Shown here piece after piece: positions 1 through 9,128 of a stretch of 64,000 nt of DNA. The translations under genes were made by a program, and so were the position numbers. The stretch spans positions 1,422,001-1,486,000 of the forward strand of contig NZ_CP103965.1 in NCBI RefSeq assembly GCF_024970185.1, in the 5' to 3' direction. This DNA comes from Pseudomonas sp. N3-W (GTDB lineage: Bacteria > Pseudomonadota > Gammaproteobacteria > Pseudomonadales > Pseudomonadaceae). Under the pieces are notes generated by a model. That model had not been told where the DNA came from. It saw nothing but the letters and a program-made list of their open reading frames with translations, and did not search any database. The stretch's first letter is position 1. The number at the start of each line of letters is the position of its first letter.

Positions 1-162
1 TGTGTGGCGAGCAAAAATTGACTGGTGCGCATGGTTGGCCGTTGTCGGTTGCTGATGACGAGAAATGACGGAGCATTGTACGGGCGAGATCCGCTGGCGT
101 ACAGGCGTGTGGCCGGCGGTGAGGCAGGAAGGGCGGAAATCTCCGGCCCTTCAGGACATTTC
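1..162. other. Left edge, no gene assigned
   Basis: Non-coding or edge sequence downstream of ampG. An imperfect GC-rich hairpin (GGGCGGA/TCCGGCCC, about 139-156) lies just past the ampG stop and could end its transcript. The short frames here show no family features. Confidence 0.4.
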
Positions 163-1734
163 CTACGACTCTTCCGCGACCTGGGTGGGTACCCGCTCGG
201 GTGCCGGCTGCGGCTCGGAGTTGGGGCCGTTGCGGCGGTTTTCCTGATACCAGTGCAGGGCAATCAGCAATAGCGTCGGAACGCCAAGCAGGGCGGTGAT
301 GATGAAGAAATTATGGTAGCCGAACTTTTCCACCATGACCCCCGAGTAGCCGCCGATCAGGCGTGGCAGCAAGAGCATGATCGAGCTGAGCAGGGCGTAC
401 TGGGTGGCCGAAAACTTCAGGTTGGTCAGGCTCGACAGGTAGGCGACGAACGCCGATGTCGCCATGCCTGAGCTGAAGTTGTCCAGCGAGATGGTGACGA
501 TCAGCATCTGCAGGTTGGCGCCCATGTCGGCGAGCATCACGAACAGCAGGTTGGTGGCGGCCGAAGCCACGCCACCGATGAACAGGATCGGCAGGATGCC
601 GAAGCGCACGATCAGCAGGCCGCCCATGCCGGCACCGATCAGGGTCATGATCAGGCCGAAGATCTTGCTGACACCGGCGATCTGATCCTTGGTGAAGCCC
701 TGGTCGATATAGAACACGTTCGCCATGACGCCCATGACCGTATCGGACATCCGGTACGTGGCGATCAGGCCGAGCAGCAGGAACGCTTGCCAGCGGTAGC
801 GCAGAACAAAATCGTTGACCGGGGTTAGCACCGGCGCCAGGCCTCGGCGGCCCATGGTCGAGAGGCACAAGGCGGTCAGGAGGCCGTAAAGGATGGCCCG
901 CAGGAATGCGCGGTCTTCGAGCAGCAAGTCCAGCGGGCTCGCACCGCCGAACAATACACTGGCGAAGTCGGTGTTGTAGAGCTGCGTCCCCAGGGCCGGT
1001 ACCGATACCAACAGTACGATGAGTACAAATACCGACGCCAGTTGATGCCCAAAGCTGTAGCGCCCGGCCTGCAATTGCGTGCGCAGAGGCACCGGCGGTT
1101 CGCGCATGAACAGGGTGGTCAGCAGGGCCGGGATCATCAGGGCGCCAAACAGCACATAGGTGCCGGTCCAGGCCGAGTGTTTGTAATTGAAACCGGTAGA
1201 GCCGAAGCCTTCAGCGAAGAACAGTGCACCCGCCGTTGCCAGCAGTGCCGCGACCCGATAACCGGACATATAGCTGGCTGCCAGTGCTGCCTGTCGGCTG
1301 TCGTCGGCAATTTCCAGTCGATAGGCATCCACCGCAATGTCTTGCGTCGCCGAGGCGAAGGCGACGACCACGGCAATGGCGATCAGCCAGGAAAGGTGTT
1401 TTTGCGGGTCGCAGAAGCCCATGCCGATCAAGCCGAAGATCACCAGGGTCTGGGAGAGCACCAGCCAGGAGCGGCGACGGCCAAGTTTGCCCAGCAATGG
1501 CAGGCGCCATTGGTCGAGCAGCGGGGACCACACCCATTTAAAGGCGTAGGCGAGGCCGATCAGACTGGCATAGCCAATCGTTTCGCGAGCCACACCGGCT
1601 TCGCGCAGCCAGACCGAAAGTGTCGAAAACACCAGCATATACGGCAAGCCGGCGGCGAAACCAAGGAGCAACAGCACGAGCGTCGAGGGGCTGGCATAGG
1701 CGGCGAGCGCGGCGCGCCAGGTTTTACGGGGCAT
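163..1734 (-). CDS. ampG: AmpG-type muropeptide permease (MFS)
   Basis: A 523-residue inner-membrane protein with many hydrophobic segments, matching AmpG, the MFS permease that imports GlcNAc-anhydroMurNAc muropeptides for peptidoglycan recycling and so influences ampC induction. The N-terminal stretch with 'GFAAGLPYMLVFSTLSVWL' and the 'SATQDIAVDAYR' motif are characteristic of AmpG. The C-terminal tail is hydrophilic (about residues 500-523). The ATG follows a TGAGG ribosome site. It lies 44 bp downstream of the alkyltransferase-like gene on the same strand, so co-transcription is possible. Family identity is firm; substrate is inferred from family. Confidence 0.9.
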   Translation of the reverse strand: MPRKTWRAALAAYASPSTLVLLLLGFAAGLPYMLVFSTLSVWLREAGVARETIGYASLIGLAYAFKWVWSPLLDQWRLPLLGKLGRRRSWLVLSQTLVIFGLIGMGFCDPQKHLSWLIAIAVVVAFASATQDIAVDAYRLEIADDSRQAALAASYMSGYRVAALLATAGALFFAEGFGSTGFNYKHSAWTGTYVLFGALMIPALLTTLFMREPPVPLRTQLQAGRYSFGHQLASVFVLIVLLVSVPALGTQLYNTDFASVLFGGASPLDLLLEDRAFLRAILYGLLTALCLSTMGRRGLAPVLTPVNDFVLRYRWQAFLLLGLIATYRMSDTVMGVMANVFYIDQGFTKDQIAGVSKIFGLIMTLIGAGMGGLLIVRFGILPILFIGGVASAATNLLFVMLADMGANLQMLIVTISLDNFSSGMATSAFVAYLSSLTNLKFSATQYALLSSIMLLLPRLIGGYSGVMVEKFGYHNFFIITALLGVPTLLLIALHWYQENRRNGPNSEPQPAPERVPTQVAEES

Positions 1735-1778
1735 GGGCTGGAGTCTGCCTCAAGAGTTACGGAAACAAAGCGCGCACT

Positions 1779-2132
1779 CTAACCGCTGTGCTCTACCGGG
1801 CGCCAGCCATGACGCTGAATATCAACACGATTGTTCAGGATACTGACACCTTCATCGCGCAATCGGGCGCGTTGTTCGTCCCCGGAAGCACTGCCGGCGG
1901 GCAGGCTGATCCTCCCGCCAGCGCCGAGTACGCGGTGCCAGGGCAATTTGGTATCGCCGGGTAGCTGACTCAGCGTCCGTCCCACCCAGCGGGCGGCGCG
2001 GCCCAGGCCCGCCAGCTCGGCCAGTTGCCCGTAACTCACGACTTTGCCTTGCGGCACTTGTGCAAGAGTGAGGTAGAGCGCCGTGCGTCGGATTTGCGCC
2101 GGGCTTTCGGTTTCGGTGGTCGGGTCTGTCAC
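1779..2132 (-). CDS. Alkyltransferase-like (Atl/YbaZ) DNA-binding protein
   Basis: About 117 residues from a GTG start at 2132, preceded by an AGGA ribosome site. A longer upstream frame exists but its extra N-terminus is not protein-like. The fold is that of the C-terminal DNA-binding domain of O6-alkylguanine-DNA alkyltransferase ('GKVVSYGQLAELAG', 'AARWVGRTL'). The active-site PCHRV motif reads PWHRV, so the acceptor cysteine is replaced by Trp, as in Atl proteins. Known Atl proteins bind O6-alkylguanine and recruit nucleotide excision repair rather than repairing directly. It is divergent from the ydiY-like gene and upstream of ampG. Confidence 0.85.
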   Translation of the reverse strand: MTDPTTETESPAQIRRTALYLTLAQVPQGKVVSYGQLAELAGLGRAARWVGRTLSQLPGDTKLPWHRVLGAGGRISLPAGSASGDEQRARLRDEGVSILNNRVDIQRHGWRPVEHSG

Positions 2133-2297
2133 GTACGCAGTTCCTGAAGAAGTTCCCGTAGCTGACTTGCAGACTAGGTCCTGGATTGCCAGTTGAGTAA
2201 TGAACTCAATAGAAATAGTCGGGTCAGTGCTTGCTGAAGCGTTAATCCTACGGATAATGCCGACTTTTTTTCGCAAACCAGAGCTTTCCATTCGCCT

Positions 2298-3305
2298 ATG
2301 TTGTCCAGAACCTTGCTGTGCCTCGCTGTTGTCAGTGCGTCCACCCCCTTGCTTGCCGATACCGTCTGGTTGAAAAACGGTGACAAGTTGAGCGGCAAGA
2401 TCACGGTTTTCGATGGCGGCAAACTGTTGATCCAGACCCCCTACGCGGGTGCCGTTTCCATCGACTGGAAGCAAGTCAAGACTCTGGAGAGTGATCAGGA
2501 GTTACTGGTCAAGCAGGATGCGTACAGCGGCGAGAAAGCCAAATCGTTGAAAGCGGCCGAGGATGGCAAGGTGACCCTGGCCAACGGCGAGGCACCGAAG
2601 ACTGTCGAATTGGCGAGTGTCCAGCAGATACTCAAGCCCAAGCCTGTGATCGAGGATCTGGTGTGGAAGGGCAATGTCGATCTGGCGCTCGACTATCAGC
2701 GTGCGGAAAGGGACACCGACGACTACGACATCGGTTTCAAAACCTCGGCACGTCATGGCCAATGGCGACACACCGCGCAAGGCGAGTACAACCGTGAGTT
2801 CCAGGATGACGTGGTCACCACCGACAACTGGCGCGCCGAATATTCCCTCGACCGTTTCCTGACCGAGCATTGGTTCTGGCAGGGGCGCCTGAGCTACAAG
2901 CGCGACCATGTCGAAGATCTGTCTCGTCAGCGTGTAGTCGGTACGGGTCCGGGTTATCAGTTCTGGGACGATGAGCTGGGCGCGTTCTCTCTCGGCTCTC
3001 TGCTCAACCGCACCGATTACGAATACCGGGATGGCGGCAAGGACAACTTCTATTCCGTGGCCATGAAGTGGAGCTACAACCGCTACCTGATTGGCAAGCG
3101 CGTCGAATTCTTCACCAATGGCGAGGTAGGTAAGCCGCTGTCGGACGTGGCCAATTTCTCCCTCGATTCCGAGGTGGGCCTGCGCTACAAGGTGACGGAC
3201 TGGGCTTCGCTCAATCTCAAGGCCGAGCGCGACATCATCAGCGGGACCAAGGATGCCGATTTGAACAAGACCCGTTATACGGCAGGGTTTGGGGTGGCTT
3301 GGTAA
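2298..3305 (+). CDS. YdiY-type DUF481 outer-membrane protein
   Basis: A 335-residue exported protein. Residues 1-20 form a Sec signal peptide ending LLADTVWL. The N-terminal third carries 'TVWLKNGDKLSGKI' and 'GAVSIDWKQVKTL', typical of the small beta domain found before DUF481. The remainder alternates hydrophobic and aromatic residues and ends in a C-terminal 'TAGFGVAW' aromatic terminus, consistent with an outer-membrane beta barrel. The physiological role of YdiY/DUF481 proteins is not settled. It is monocistronic: divergent from the Atl gene and followed by a REP-like hairpin and a terminator shared with the cold-shock gene. Confidence 0.85.
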   Translation: MLSRTLLCLAVVSASTPLLADTVWLKNGDKLSGKITVFDGGKLLIQTPYAGAVSIDWKQVKTLESDQELLVKQDAYSGEKAKSLKAAEDGKVTLANGEAPKTVELASVQQILKPKPVIEDLVWKGNVDLALDYQRAERDTDDYDIGFKTSARHGQWRHTAQGEYNREFQDDVVTTDNWRAEYSLDRFLTEHWFWQGRLSYKRDHVEDLSRQRVVGTGPGYQFWDDELGAFSLGSLLNRTDYEYRDGGKDNFYSVAMKWSYNRYLIGKRVEFFTNGEVGKPLSDVANFSLDSEVGLRYKVTDWASLNLKAERDIISGTKDADLNKTRYTAGFGVAW

Positions 3306-3318
3306 TACGCTGGAAATC

Positions 3319-3396
3319 AAAAGATCGCAGCCTGCGGCAACGCCTGCATTGGAGTGTGAATTCCCTGTAGGTGCTGCCGCAGGCTGCGATCTTTTT
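3319..3396. repeat. REP-like inverted repeat (GATCGCAGCCTGCGGCA type)
   Basis: Two arms, AAAAGATCGCAGCCTGCGGC at 3319 onward and its complement ending near 3395, flank a roughly 35-bp spacer. The GATCGCAGCCTGCGGCA core is a dispersed element familiar from fluorescent pseudomonads. It lies between ydiY-like and cold-shock genes and differs from the REP families elsewhere in the window. Confidence 0.75.
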
Positions 3397-3421
3397 TTGC
3401 GCCGCAAAAACACACAGGCAC

Positions 3422-3454
3422 AAAAAAGCCCCGCTTTTGAGGGCGGGGCTTTTT
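3422..3454. terminator. Bidirectional rho-independent terminator
   Basis: AAAAAAGCCCCGC stem, GCGGGGCTTTTT complement. A-tract before and T-tract after the stem let it act for both the ydiY-like gene (+) and the cold-shock gene (-). Confidence 0.85.
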
Positions 3455-3471
3455 ACTAAAGCAAGTACAAG

Positions 3472-3681
3472 TTAGATAACTTGAACTTCTTCAGCTTGCA
3501 TGCCTTTCTGACCGCGGGTAGCGATGAAAGAAACCTGTTGGCCTTCTTTCAGGCTTTTGAAGCCGTCGGATTGGATAGCTTTGAAGTGAACGAACAGGTC
3601 GTCACCGGATTGTGGAGTGATGAAGCCGAAGCCTTTTTCATCGTTGAACCACTTAACGGTACCGGTTTGGCGATTAGACAT
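3472..3681 (-). CDS. Cold-shock protein (CspA family)
   Basis: 69 residues, the usual CSP length. It is a single OB-fold domain with RNP1 'KGFGFI' at residues 16-21 and RNP2 'LFVHF' at 29-33. These bind single-stranded RNA/DNA, and the family acts as RNA chaperones and antiterminators. The sequence closely resembles the Pseudomonas CapB/CspA group. The ATG is preceded by AAGGAGT. The roughly 350-bp region upstream is long enough for the extended 5' leader typical of cold-shock genes, but I cannot demonstrate its structure. A strong terminator follows. Confidence 0.93.
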   Translation of the reverse strand: MSNRQTGTVKWFNDEKGFGFITPQSGDDLFVHFKAIQSDGFKSLKEGQQVSFIATRGQKGMQAEEVQVI

Positions 3682-4035
3682 GGTGTAACTCCTTGAACAA
3701 AGATAACTGCGACGCAGGAAGAACCCTGGCCGAGACTGAGTGCAAAGAGCAGGAAAAATTCTTGTAGATGGTTGGATCGAAATTCAACATATCGTGTAGA
3801 GATTCTCAGTGACACAAGCAGCACAGTGGCGCCACCTTAACCCTTTTTCCGGAACGTGCCAATGTTTCTTGCGAAGGTTTCTCTGTTTTCGTGACTGACG
3901 GTGCATCTGATCGTCGTCACGGCCCGGAAAACCGGGGGCAGAGGCGAGAATTGTACCTCGCGCTTTGAACCCGGAGCGCGCGCCTTGTAAGATGCCGGAC
4001 AGATTTTTTCCACCTCGCTATTCAGGACACCCGCC
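3682..4035. other. Divergent intergenic region csp/dcd
   Basis: About 350 bp without a gene. It should hold the cold-shock promoter and leader (minus strand) and the dcd promoter (plus strand). No convincing operator or small ORF was seen. Confidence 0.5.
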
Positions 4036-4602
4036 ATGAGCATCAAATCGGACAAGTGGATTCGCCGCATGGCGCAAGAGCACGGCATGATCGAGCCCTT
4101 TGTAGAGCGCCAGATGCGTGGCGAAGGCGCCGAGCGGCTGATTTCCTATGGTGTGTCGAGCTACGGCTACGACGTGCGTTGCGCCGATGAATTCAAGGTG
4201 TTCACCAACATCAATTCGGCGACCGTCGATCCGAAAAACTTCGATGAAAAGAGCTTCGTTGACGTCAAGAGCGACGTCTGCATCATCCCTCCTAACTCCT
4301 TCGCCCTGGCGCGTACCGTGGAATTCTTCCGCATTCCGCGCAACGTGCTGACGATTTGCCTGGGTAAAAGCACCTACGCCCGCTGCGGCATTATCGTCAA
4401 CGTGACGCCGCTCGAGCCCGAGTGGGAAGGGCATGTGACCCTGGAATTCTCCAACACCACTACCTTGCCGGCGAAAATCTACGCCAACGAAGGCGTCGCA
4501 CAGATGCTGTTCTTCGAATCCGATGAAGAATGCGAAGTCTCCTACAAGGACCGTGGTGGCAAGTACCAGGGCCAGCGCGGCGTCACCCTGCCACGCACCT
4601 GA
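4036..4602 (+). CDS. dcd: dCTP deaminase
   Basis: 188 residues, the normal length. It deaminates dCTP to dUTP, feeding dTMP synthesis. Family hallmarks are '[13 protein letters not shown]' near residue 40, the '[10 protein letters not shown]' nucleotide-binding stretch, and '[16 protein letters not shown]', which contains the catalytic Glu. The ATG start with upstream 'CACCCGCC' has only a weak ribosome site, but it starts at the family's standard MSIKSDKWI. Cytosolic, trimeric in known members. Followed after about 106 bp by a tiny ORF. Confidence 0.95.
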   Translation: MSIKSDKWIRRMAQEHGMIEPFVERQMRGEGAERLISYGVSSYGYDVRCADEFKVFTNINSATVDPKNFDEKSFVDVKSDVCIIPPNSFALARTVEFFRIPRNVLTICLGKSTYARCGIIVNVTPLEPEWEGHVTLEFSNTTTLPAKIYANEGVAQMLFFESDEECEVSYKDRGGKYQGQRGVTLPRT

Positions 4603-4708
4603 TCCGTTCATCTGACGGACAGCGGGAATTCTTCAGCGGGCAGACACTCTATTGGGTGTACTGCCCGGTTTGCGCAAAGCGGACCGGGCCACCGCTCAGG
4701 AGTGCTCC

Positions 4709-4918
4709 ATGAAGATCGATCCGCGAATAACTGCCGAACTGGCAAGGCTTGAGCCCAATCAGATTGGCGTTCTCGCCTGGTCCTTGCTGGCGCATCCGCC
4801 CATCAGCATGGCCGGCGGCATCCCCGGTCAGCCGGACCCCGACACACCCAATGAACAACCCACCGAGCCCGGTGAGCCGACCCTGCCGGACGAGCCGCCG
4901 CCGGCGCCTGTTGCCTGA
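4709..4918 (+). CDS. Small proline-rich hypothetical protein
   Basis: 69 residues from ATG at 4709, with a good CAGGAG ribosome site 6 bp upstream. The first 30 residues could form a short helical segment ('ITAELARLEPNQIGVLAWSLLAHPP'). The rest is a disordered Pro/Glu/Asp-rich tail. I do not recognise a domain. A hairpin-capable repeat (GGCAGACAC...GTGTACTGCC, about 4639-4666) sits upstream, and a perfect 15-bp-arm hairpin follows. Coding is supported by the ribosome site and the sensible N-terminus; function unknown. Confidence 0.6.
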   Translation: MKIDPRITAELARLEPNQIGVLAWSLLAHPPISMAGGIPGQPDPDTPNEQPTEPGEPTLPDEPPPAPVA

Positions 4919-4938
4919 CAAGCGCCTGTAGCAACGCA

Positions 4939-4982
4939 TGGCCAGTCAGCTGATGTCTGTGAAGACCTCAGCTGACTGGCCA
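4939..4982. terminator. Long perfect hairpin at convergent gene ends
   Basis: TGGCCAGTCAGCTGA (4939-4953) and its exact complement (4968-4982) form a 15-bp stem with a 14-nt loop. The right arm is the last codons and stop of pdeM. There is no strong T-tract, so termination is likely but not certain. Confidence 0.6.
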
Positions 4983-5624
4983 TATTTCGTTATCGCCAAT
5001 GACAAAAATCCTGCTGCGGTCATTTCGTTCGACCTGAAAGCCGCCGGTAAAGGCGCCGAACGCCGGTAGCAGGCTGACGTCCAGGCCCAGCCGGAAACAC
5101 GCCAGTCGCAAACTTTGCCGACCCCGGCCATTGAGTCGATAGACCGGATGCACGTGTCCTGCCAGCACATGCCGGTCCGGATGCGGCGCCGGTTCGTGCT
5201 GCAAGGCGAATGGCCCGACCAGCAACGGCTCGGGCACCACCCGGATGTTCAGCGATAAAGGCGGGTCGCCCGCGCGCTTGTCGTGGTTGCCGCGAATCAG
5301 CGTCATCGGCAGATCCGCGTGTCGCGCGCGCCACTGGGCCAAGGCGTTCAACGTGGCCGTGGCATGGGAGCCAGGCCCATGAAGAAAGTCCCCAAGAAAA
5401 ATCAGTTGGCGACAGGGCAGGGCCGCCAGCAATCCGTCCAGCACGGCGATATTGCTGGCGGTGGTGCCCTGCGGCACGGGTTGGCCGAGGCTTCGATAAG
5501 CGGCGGCCTTGCCGAAATGCACATCGGCGATCAGCAAGGCTTGTTGTGCGGGCCAGTAAATGGCTTTTTCCGGCAGCAGCCACAGTGCTTCACCGGCCAG
5601 TCGCACAGGGTATGGCGTACTCAT
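4968..5624 (-). CDS. pdeM: Ligase-associated DNA damage response endonuclease PdeM
   Basis: 218-residue calcineurin-like metallophosphoesterase. The two-metal motifs are in order: 'LIADVHFGK' (DxH), 'LGDFLHG' (GDxxH), 'IRGNHDK' (GNHD) and 'LAGHVHP' (GHxH). PdeM proteins co-occur with a DEXH helicase, an ATP-dependent ligase and an MBL exonuclease in a repair cluster. Here its ATG overlaps the helicase stop by one base (TGATG), implying translational coupling. The other two partners lie about 7 kb away on the same strand. Cytosolic; the DNA substrate in vivo is inferred. Confidence 0.9.
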   Translation of the reverse strand: MSTPYPVRLAGEALWLLPEKAIYWPAQQALLIADVHFGKAAAYRSLGQPVPQGTTASNIAVLDGLLAALPCRQLIFLGDFLHGPGSHATATLNALAQWRARHADLPMTLIRGNHDKRAGDPPLSLNIRVVPEPLLVGPFALQHEPAPHPDRHVLAGHVHPVYRLNGRGRQSLRLACFRLGLDVSLLPAFGAFTGGFQVERNDRSRIFVIGDNEIWPVS

Positions 5625-8110
5625 CAGGCTTTTCCTGAGTCGGCGGTTTTTTCAAGATCGCTGACCATGCGCCGGATACGGTCGGCGAGTTTTTCCGAAC
5701 TCATGCTCTCGCGAAAGCGTTCCACCAGCAGCGGAAACCCCAGCGGTGTAGGACGTTTGATCTGATGCAGGTCCAGTTTCAAGCGATTGATGCGCTCCAG
5801 CGTCTGTTCCAGGCGACGAATATCCAGTTCTTCGCGCAGGACTTCTTCCCCGGCCTGAGCCAGCAGTAGATTGCCGGCGTCGTATTGTTTGAACACTTCA
5901 AAAAACAATCCGCTCGACGCTTGCACCTGGCGGGTGCTTTTCGGCGCGCCGGGATGGCCGGCGAACACCAGTCCGGCAATGCGCGCAATTTCACGAAAAC
6001 GGCGCAACGCGAGTTCGCCCGCATTCAGGCTGGCGAGTACATCCGTCAACAAGTGTTCCGGGCTCAACAGTTCGGGATTCAGTTGCTGCGCCCAGTCAAC
6101 AGGGGTGGCGCTGAGCAGTTCCAGCCCGTAATCGTTGACCGCGATGGAAAACGTCACTGCCTGGCGCTGGCTGACGCGCCACGCCAGCAAACTCGCCAGC
6201 CCCAGATGCACCTGACGGCCAGCGAAGGGATAGAGAAAAAGGTGCCAGCCTTCGCGCGACTTCAGCGCTTCGGCCAGCAGCGTGCTGTCGGTCGGCAAGC
6301 CGGAGTCGTGTTGTTGCACAGCCAGGAGCGGCCGCAGGGCCTGCATTTCCGGCCCCTCGAACCGGCCCTGCGCCGCTGCGCTGAAACGGCTGACCACTGC
6401 ACTGGCCAATTCGCTGGACAGCGGCATGCGCCCGCCATTCCAGCGTGGCACTGCGGCTTTTTTCGCGGTGCTGCGTTTGACATAGGCGGTCATGTTTTCT
6501 ACCCGAACCAGCTCCAGCAGCCGGCCGCCAAAGAGGAAGCCGTCACCCGGTTTGAGCCGCGCAATAAAGCCTTCTTCGACACTGCCCAACTGTTTGCCAC
6601 CACCGCCCTTGCTCCAGAACTTCAACTGGATGCTCGCGTCGCTGACGATGGTACCGATGCTCATGCGATGCCGCCGAGCCAAACGTGCATCGGGCACACG
6701 CCACACGCCGTGTTCATCCGGTTCGACCCGGCGATAGTCCGGGTAGGCTGTCAGGGAAAGCCCGCCGTGGCGTACGAAAGCCAGCGCCCAGATCCAGTCT
6801 TCGGGTGTCAGGTCACGATAAGCCCAGGCGCCGCGTACTTCTTCGTACAACTCATCGGGCAGAAAACCGCCGCCCAGCGCCATGCTGACCAGATGCTGCA
6901 CCAGCACATCCAGTGGTTTATGCGGTGACTCGCGCGGTTCGATGTGTCGCTGGGCTACCGCGTCCTGCGCGGCGGCAGCCTCGATCAACTCCAGGCTGTG
7001 GGTCGGCACCAGCGTTACCCGTGACACGCGTCCTGGCGCGTGGCCCGAGCGTCCGGCCCGTTGCATCAGCCGCGCCACGCCTTTGGCCGAGCCGATTTGC
7101 AGCACCCGCTCTACCGGCAGGAAATCCACACCCAAGTCCAGACTGGAGGTGCAGACCACCGCTTTGAGTTGGCCGTCCTTGAGCGCCCGCTCCACCCAGT
7201 CGCGGGTGTCCCGTGACAGCGAGCTGTGATGCAAGGCGATCAAGCCGGCCCAGTCTGGGCGCGCCTCAAGCAGGGCCTGATACCAGATCTCCGATTGGGC
7301 GCGGGTGTTGGTGAACACCAGGCTGCCGGGGCTGGCCTCGATCTCGGCGACCACCTGCGGCAACATCTTCAGGCCGATGTGCCCGGCCCAGGGGAAACGC
7401 TCGATGACGGGCGGCAGCAGGGTGTCGACCCGCAGCGTCTTGTCGGTCTTGCCCTGCACGCTGAGGCCGCCGCCCTGCGGGATCAGCACCTGTTCGGCGT
7501 GGGCCTGATTGCCGATGGTGGCCGACACGCCCCAGACGATCAGTTCCGGGTTCCAGCGACGCAGGCGGGCCAGGGCCAGTTGCAGCTGCACGCCGCGTTT
7601 GTTGCCGAGCAGCTCGTGCCATTCGTCAACCACCACCATGCGCAGCGTCGCCAATGCCGTTTGCGCATCGGCGCGGGCGAGCAGCAGGGTCAGGCTTTCC
7701 GGGGTGGTGATCAGTGTTGTGGGCAGACGCCGACTCTGGCGTGCACGCTCGCTGCCGCTGGTGTCGCCGGTGCGCAGGCCGACGCTCCAGGGGATCTGCA
7801 AGTCGCCCAGCGGCGCCTCCAGCGCACGAGCGGTGTCGGCAGCCAGGGCGCGCATGGGGGTTATCCACAGGACGGTCAGCGGTTCTGCGGGTGGTTTGCG
7901 CTTGCGCGATGTTTCAACTGGAGGGACAGAAGAGGCGAAGCGGTTGAGTGCGGCAAACCACACCGCATAGGTTTTGCCGGCGCCGGTGCTGGCATGCAGC
8001 AGCCCGGACTCGCCGCGCTTGACGGCCGCCCACACCTTTTTCTGAAAGTCGAACGGCTTCCAGCCGCGGGCGCGGAACCATTGTTTTGCGTAGTCGGGGG
8101 AAGTGCCCAT
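5624..8110 (-). CDS. Ligase-associated Lhr-type DEXH-box DNA helicase
   Basis: 828-residue SF2 helicase. Walker A is 'STGAGKT' near residue 45, Walker B/DEXH is '[15 protein letters not shown]', and motif VI is 'QRAGRSGH'. A winged-helix and Lhr-core C-terminus follows. Length and the DEWH box fit the bacterial 'ligase-associated' short Lhr clade rather than full-length Lhr. It is the first gene of a pair with pdeM. The start at 8110 lacks a clear ribosome site, so a slightly different start is possible. Role inferred: unwinding or remodelling DNA during repair with the ligase, exonuclease and PdeM. Confidence 0.9.
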   Translation of the reverse strand: MGTSPDYAKQWFRARGWKPFDFQKKVWAAVKRGESGLLHASTGAGKTYAVWFAALNRFASSVPPVETSRKRKPPAEPLTVLWITPMRALAADTARALEAPLGDLQIPWSVGLRTGDTSGSERARQSRRLPTTLITTPESLTLLLARADAQTALATLRMVVVDEWHELLGNKRGVQLQLALARLRRWNPELIVWGVSATIGNQAHAEQVLIPQGGGLSVQGKTDKTLRVDTLLPPVIERFPWAGHIGLKMLPQVVAEIEASPGSLVFTNTRAQSEIWYQALLEARPDWAGLIALHHSSLSRDTRDWVERALKDGQLKAVVCTSSLDLGVDFLPVERVLQIGSAKGVARLMQRAGRSGHAPGRVSRVTLVPTHSLELIEAAAAQDAVAQRHIEPRESPHKPLDVLVQHLVSMALGGGFLPDELYEEVRGAWAYRDLTPEDWIWALAFVRHGGLSLTAYPDYRRVEPDEHGVWRVPDARLARRHRMSIGTIVSDASIQLKFWSKGGGGKQLGSVEEGFIARLKPGDGFLFGGRLLELVRVENMTAYVKRSTAKKAAVPRWNGGRMPLSSELASAVVSRFSAAAQGRFEGPEMQALRPLLAVQQHDSGLPTDSTLLAEALKSREGWHLFLYPFAGRQVHLGLASLLAWRVSQRQAVTFSIAVNDYGLELLSATPVDWAQQLNPELLSPEHLLTDVLASLNAGELALRRFREIARIAGLVFAGHPGAPKSTRQVQASSGLFFEVFKQYDAGNLLLAQAGEEVLREELDIRRLEQTLERINRLKLDLHQIKRPTPLGFPLLVERFRESMSSEKLADRIRRMVSDLEKTADSGKA

Positions 8111-8230
8111 GCCGGCCGTGTGCGCTCTGAAAGGTCTCTTTCAGTGACCACGGCAAGTGGCGACTAGTTTTATTGCCATGTTGTTTGTCGAGGCAGGCTT
8201 GCCTTGATTCCAGGAATTCAAGCGAACCAA

Positions 8231-8320
8231 TGTGGGAGCGAGCCTGCTCGCGAAGACGGTGTGTCAGCAAAATTTAATGCTGACTGACACGCCCCCTTCG
8301 CGAGCAGGCTCGCTCCCACA
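8231..8320. repeat. REP doublet (BIME)
   Basis: TGTGGGAGCGAGCCTGCTCG and its inverted copy enclose about 40 bp. It lies between the helicase and the transporter operon end and may act as a 3' hairpin. Confidence 0.85.
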
Positions 8321-8350
8321 CGTGTTTTGTGTAATCCGTTGTTTCGGCGG

Positions 8351-9115
8351 TTACTTGAGATTACCACTCAGGAACTGCTTGAGGCGTTCGCTCTTCGGAT
8401 TGCCCAGCACATCTTCCGGTGCGCCTTCTTCTTCCACCAGGCCCTGGTGCAGGAACAACACCTGACTCGACACTTTACGGGCGAAGCTCATTTCGTGGGT
8501 CACCATGATCATGGTCCGGCCTTCTTCGGCCAGGCCCTGAATCACTCTCAGCACTTCACCGACCAACTCCGGATCGAGCGCCGAGGTCGGTTCGTCGAAC
8601 AGCATCACTTCCGGTTCCATGGCCAACGCCCGGGCAATGGCTACCCGTTGTTGCTGGCCGCCGGAGAGGAACGCCGGGTACTGATCCGCCACTCGCGCCG
8701 CCAGGCCGACCTTGTCCAGATAACGCCGGGCGCGGTCCTCGGCTTCCTCCTTGCTGCAACCCAGCACCCGGCGCGGGGCCATGGTGATGTTTTCCAGCAC
8801 GGTCATGTGGCTCCACAGGTTGAAATGCTGGAACACCATCGCCAGGCGCGTGCGGATGCGTTGCAGTTCGTCCGGGTCGGCCACGTGCATGCCGTGCCGG
8901 TCGCTGATCATGCGGATGTTCTGGCCGTCGAGGCTCATCGCACCGTCATTGGGTTGTTCGAGAAAGTTGATGCAGCGCAAAAAGGTGCTTTTACCCGAGC
9001 CGCTGGCGCCGATCAGGCTGATCACGTCGCCGGTTTTGGCCTTGAGCGAAACGCCTTTGAGCACCTGATGATCGCCATAGCTTTTATGCAGGCCTTCGAT
9101 GGTCAGTTTGTACAT
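8351..9115 (-). CDS. Basic amino-acid ABC transporter ATPase (AotP/HisP-like)
   Basis: 254-residue ABC ATPase of the polar amino-acid family. Walker A is 'GASGSGKST', the signature is '[15 protein letters not shown]', and Walker B is '[14 protein letters not shown]'. It is the last gene of a five-gene minus-strand operon (binding protein, two permeases, an M14-type hydrolase, ATPase). This order matches the Pseudomonas aotJQMOP operon for arginine/ornithine uptake. No argR follows, unlike the P. aeruginosa locus as I recall it, so this may be a paralogous system for a related basic amino acid. Confidence 0.9.
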   Translation of the reverse strand: MYKLTIEGLHKSYGDHQVLKGVSLKAKTGDVISLIGASGSGKSTFLRCINFLEQPNDGAMSLDGQNIRMISDRHGMHVADPDELQRIRTRLAMVFQHFNLWSHMTVLENITMAPRRVLGCSKEEAEDRARRYLDKVGLAARVADQYPAFLSGGQQQRVAIARALAMEPEVMLFDEPTSALDPELVGEVLRVIQGLAEEGRTMIMVTHEMSFARKVSSQVLFLHQGLVEEEGAPEDVLGNPKSERLKQFLSGNLK

Positions 9116-9128
9116 GGGGCATGCATCC

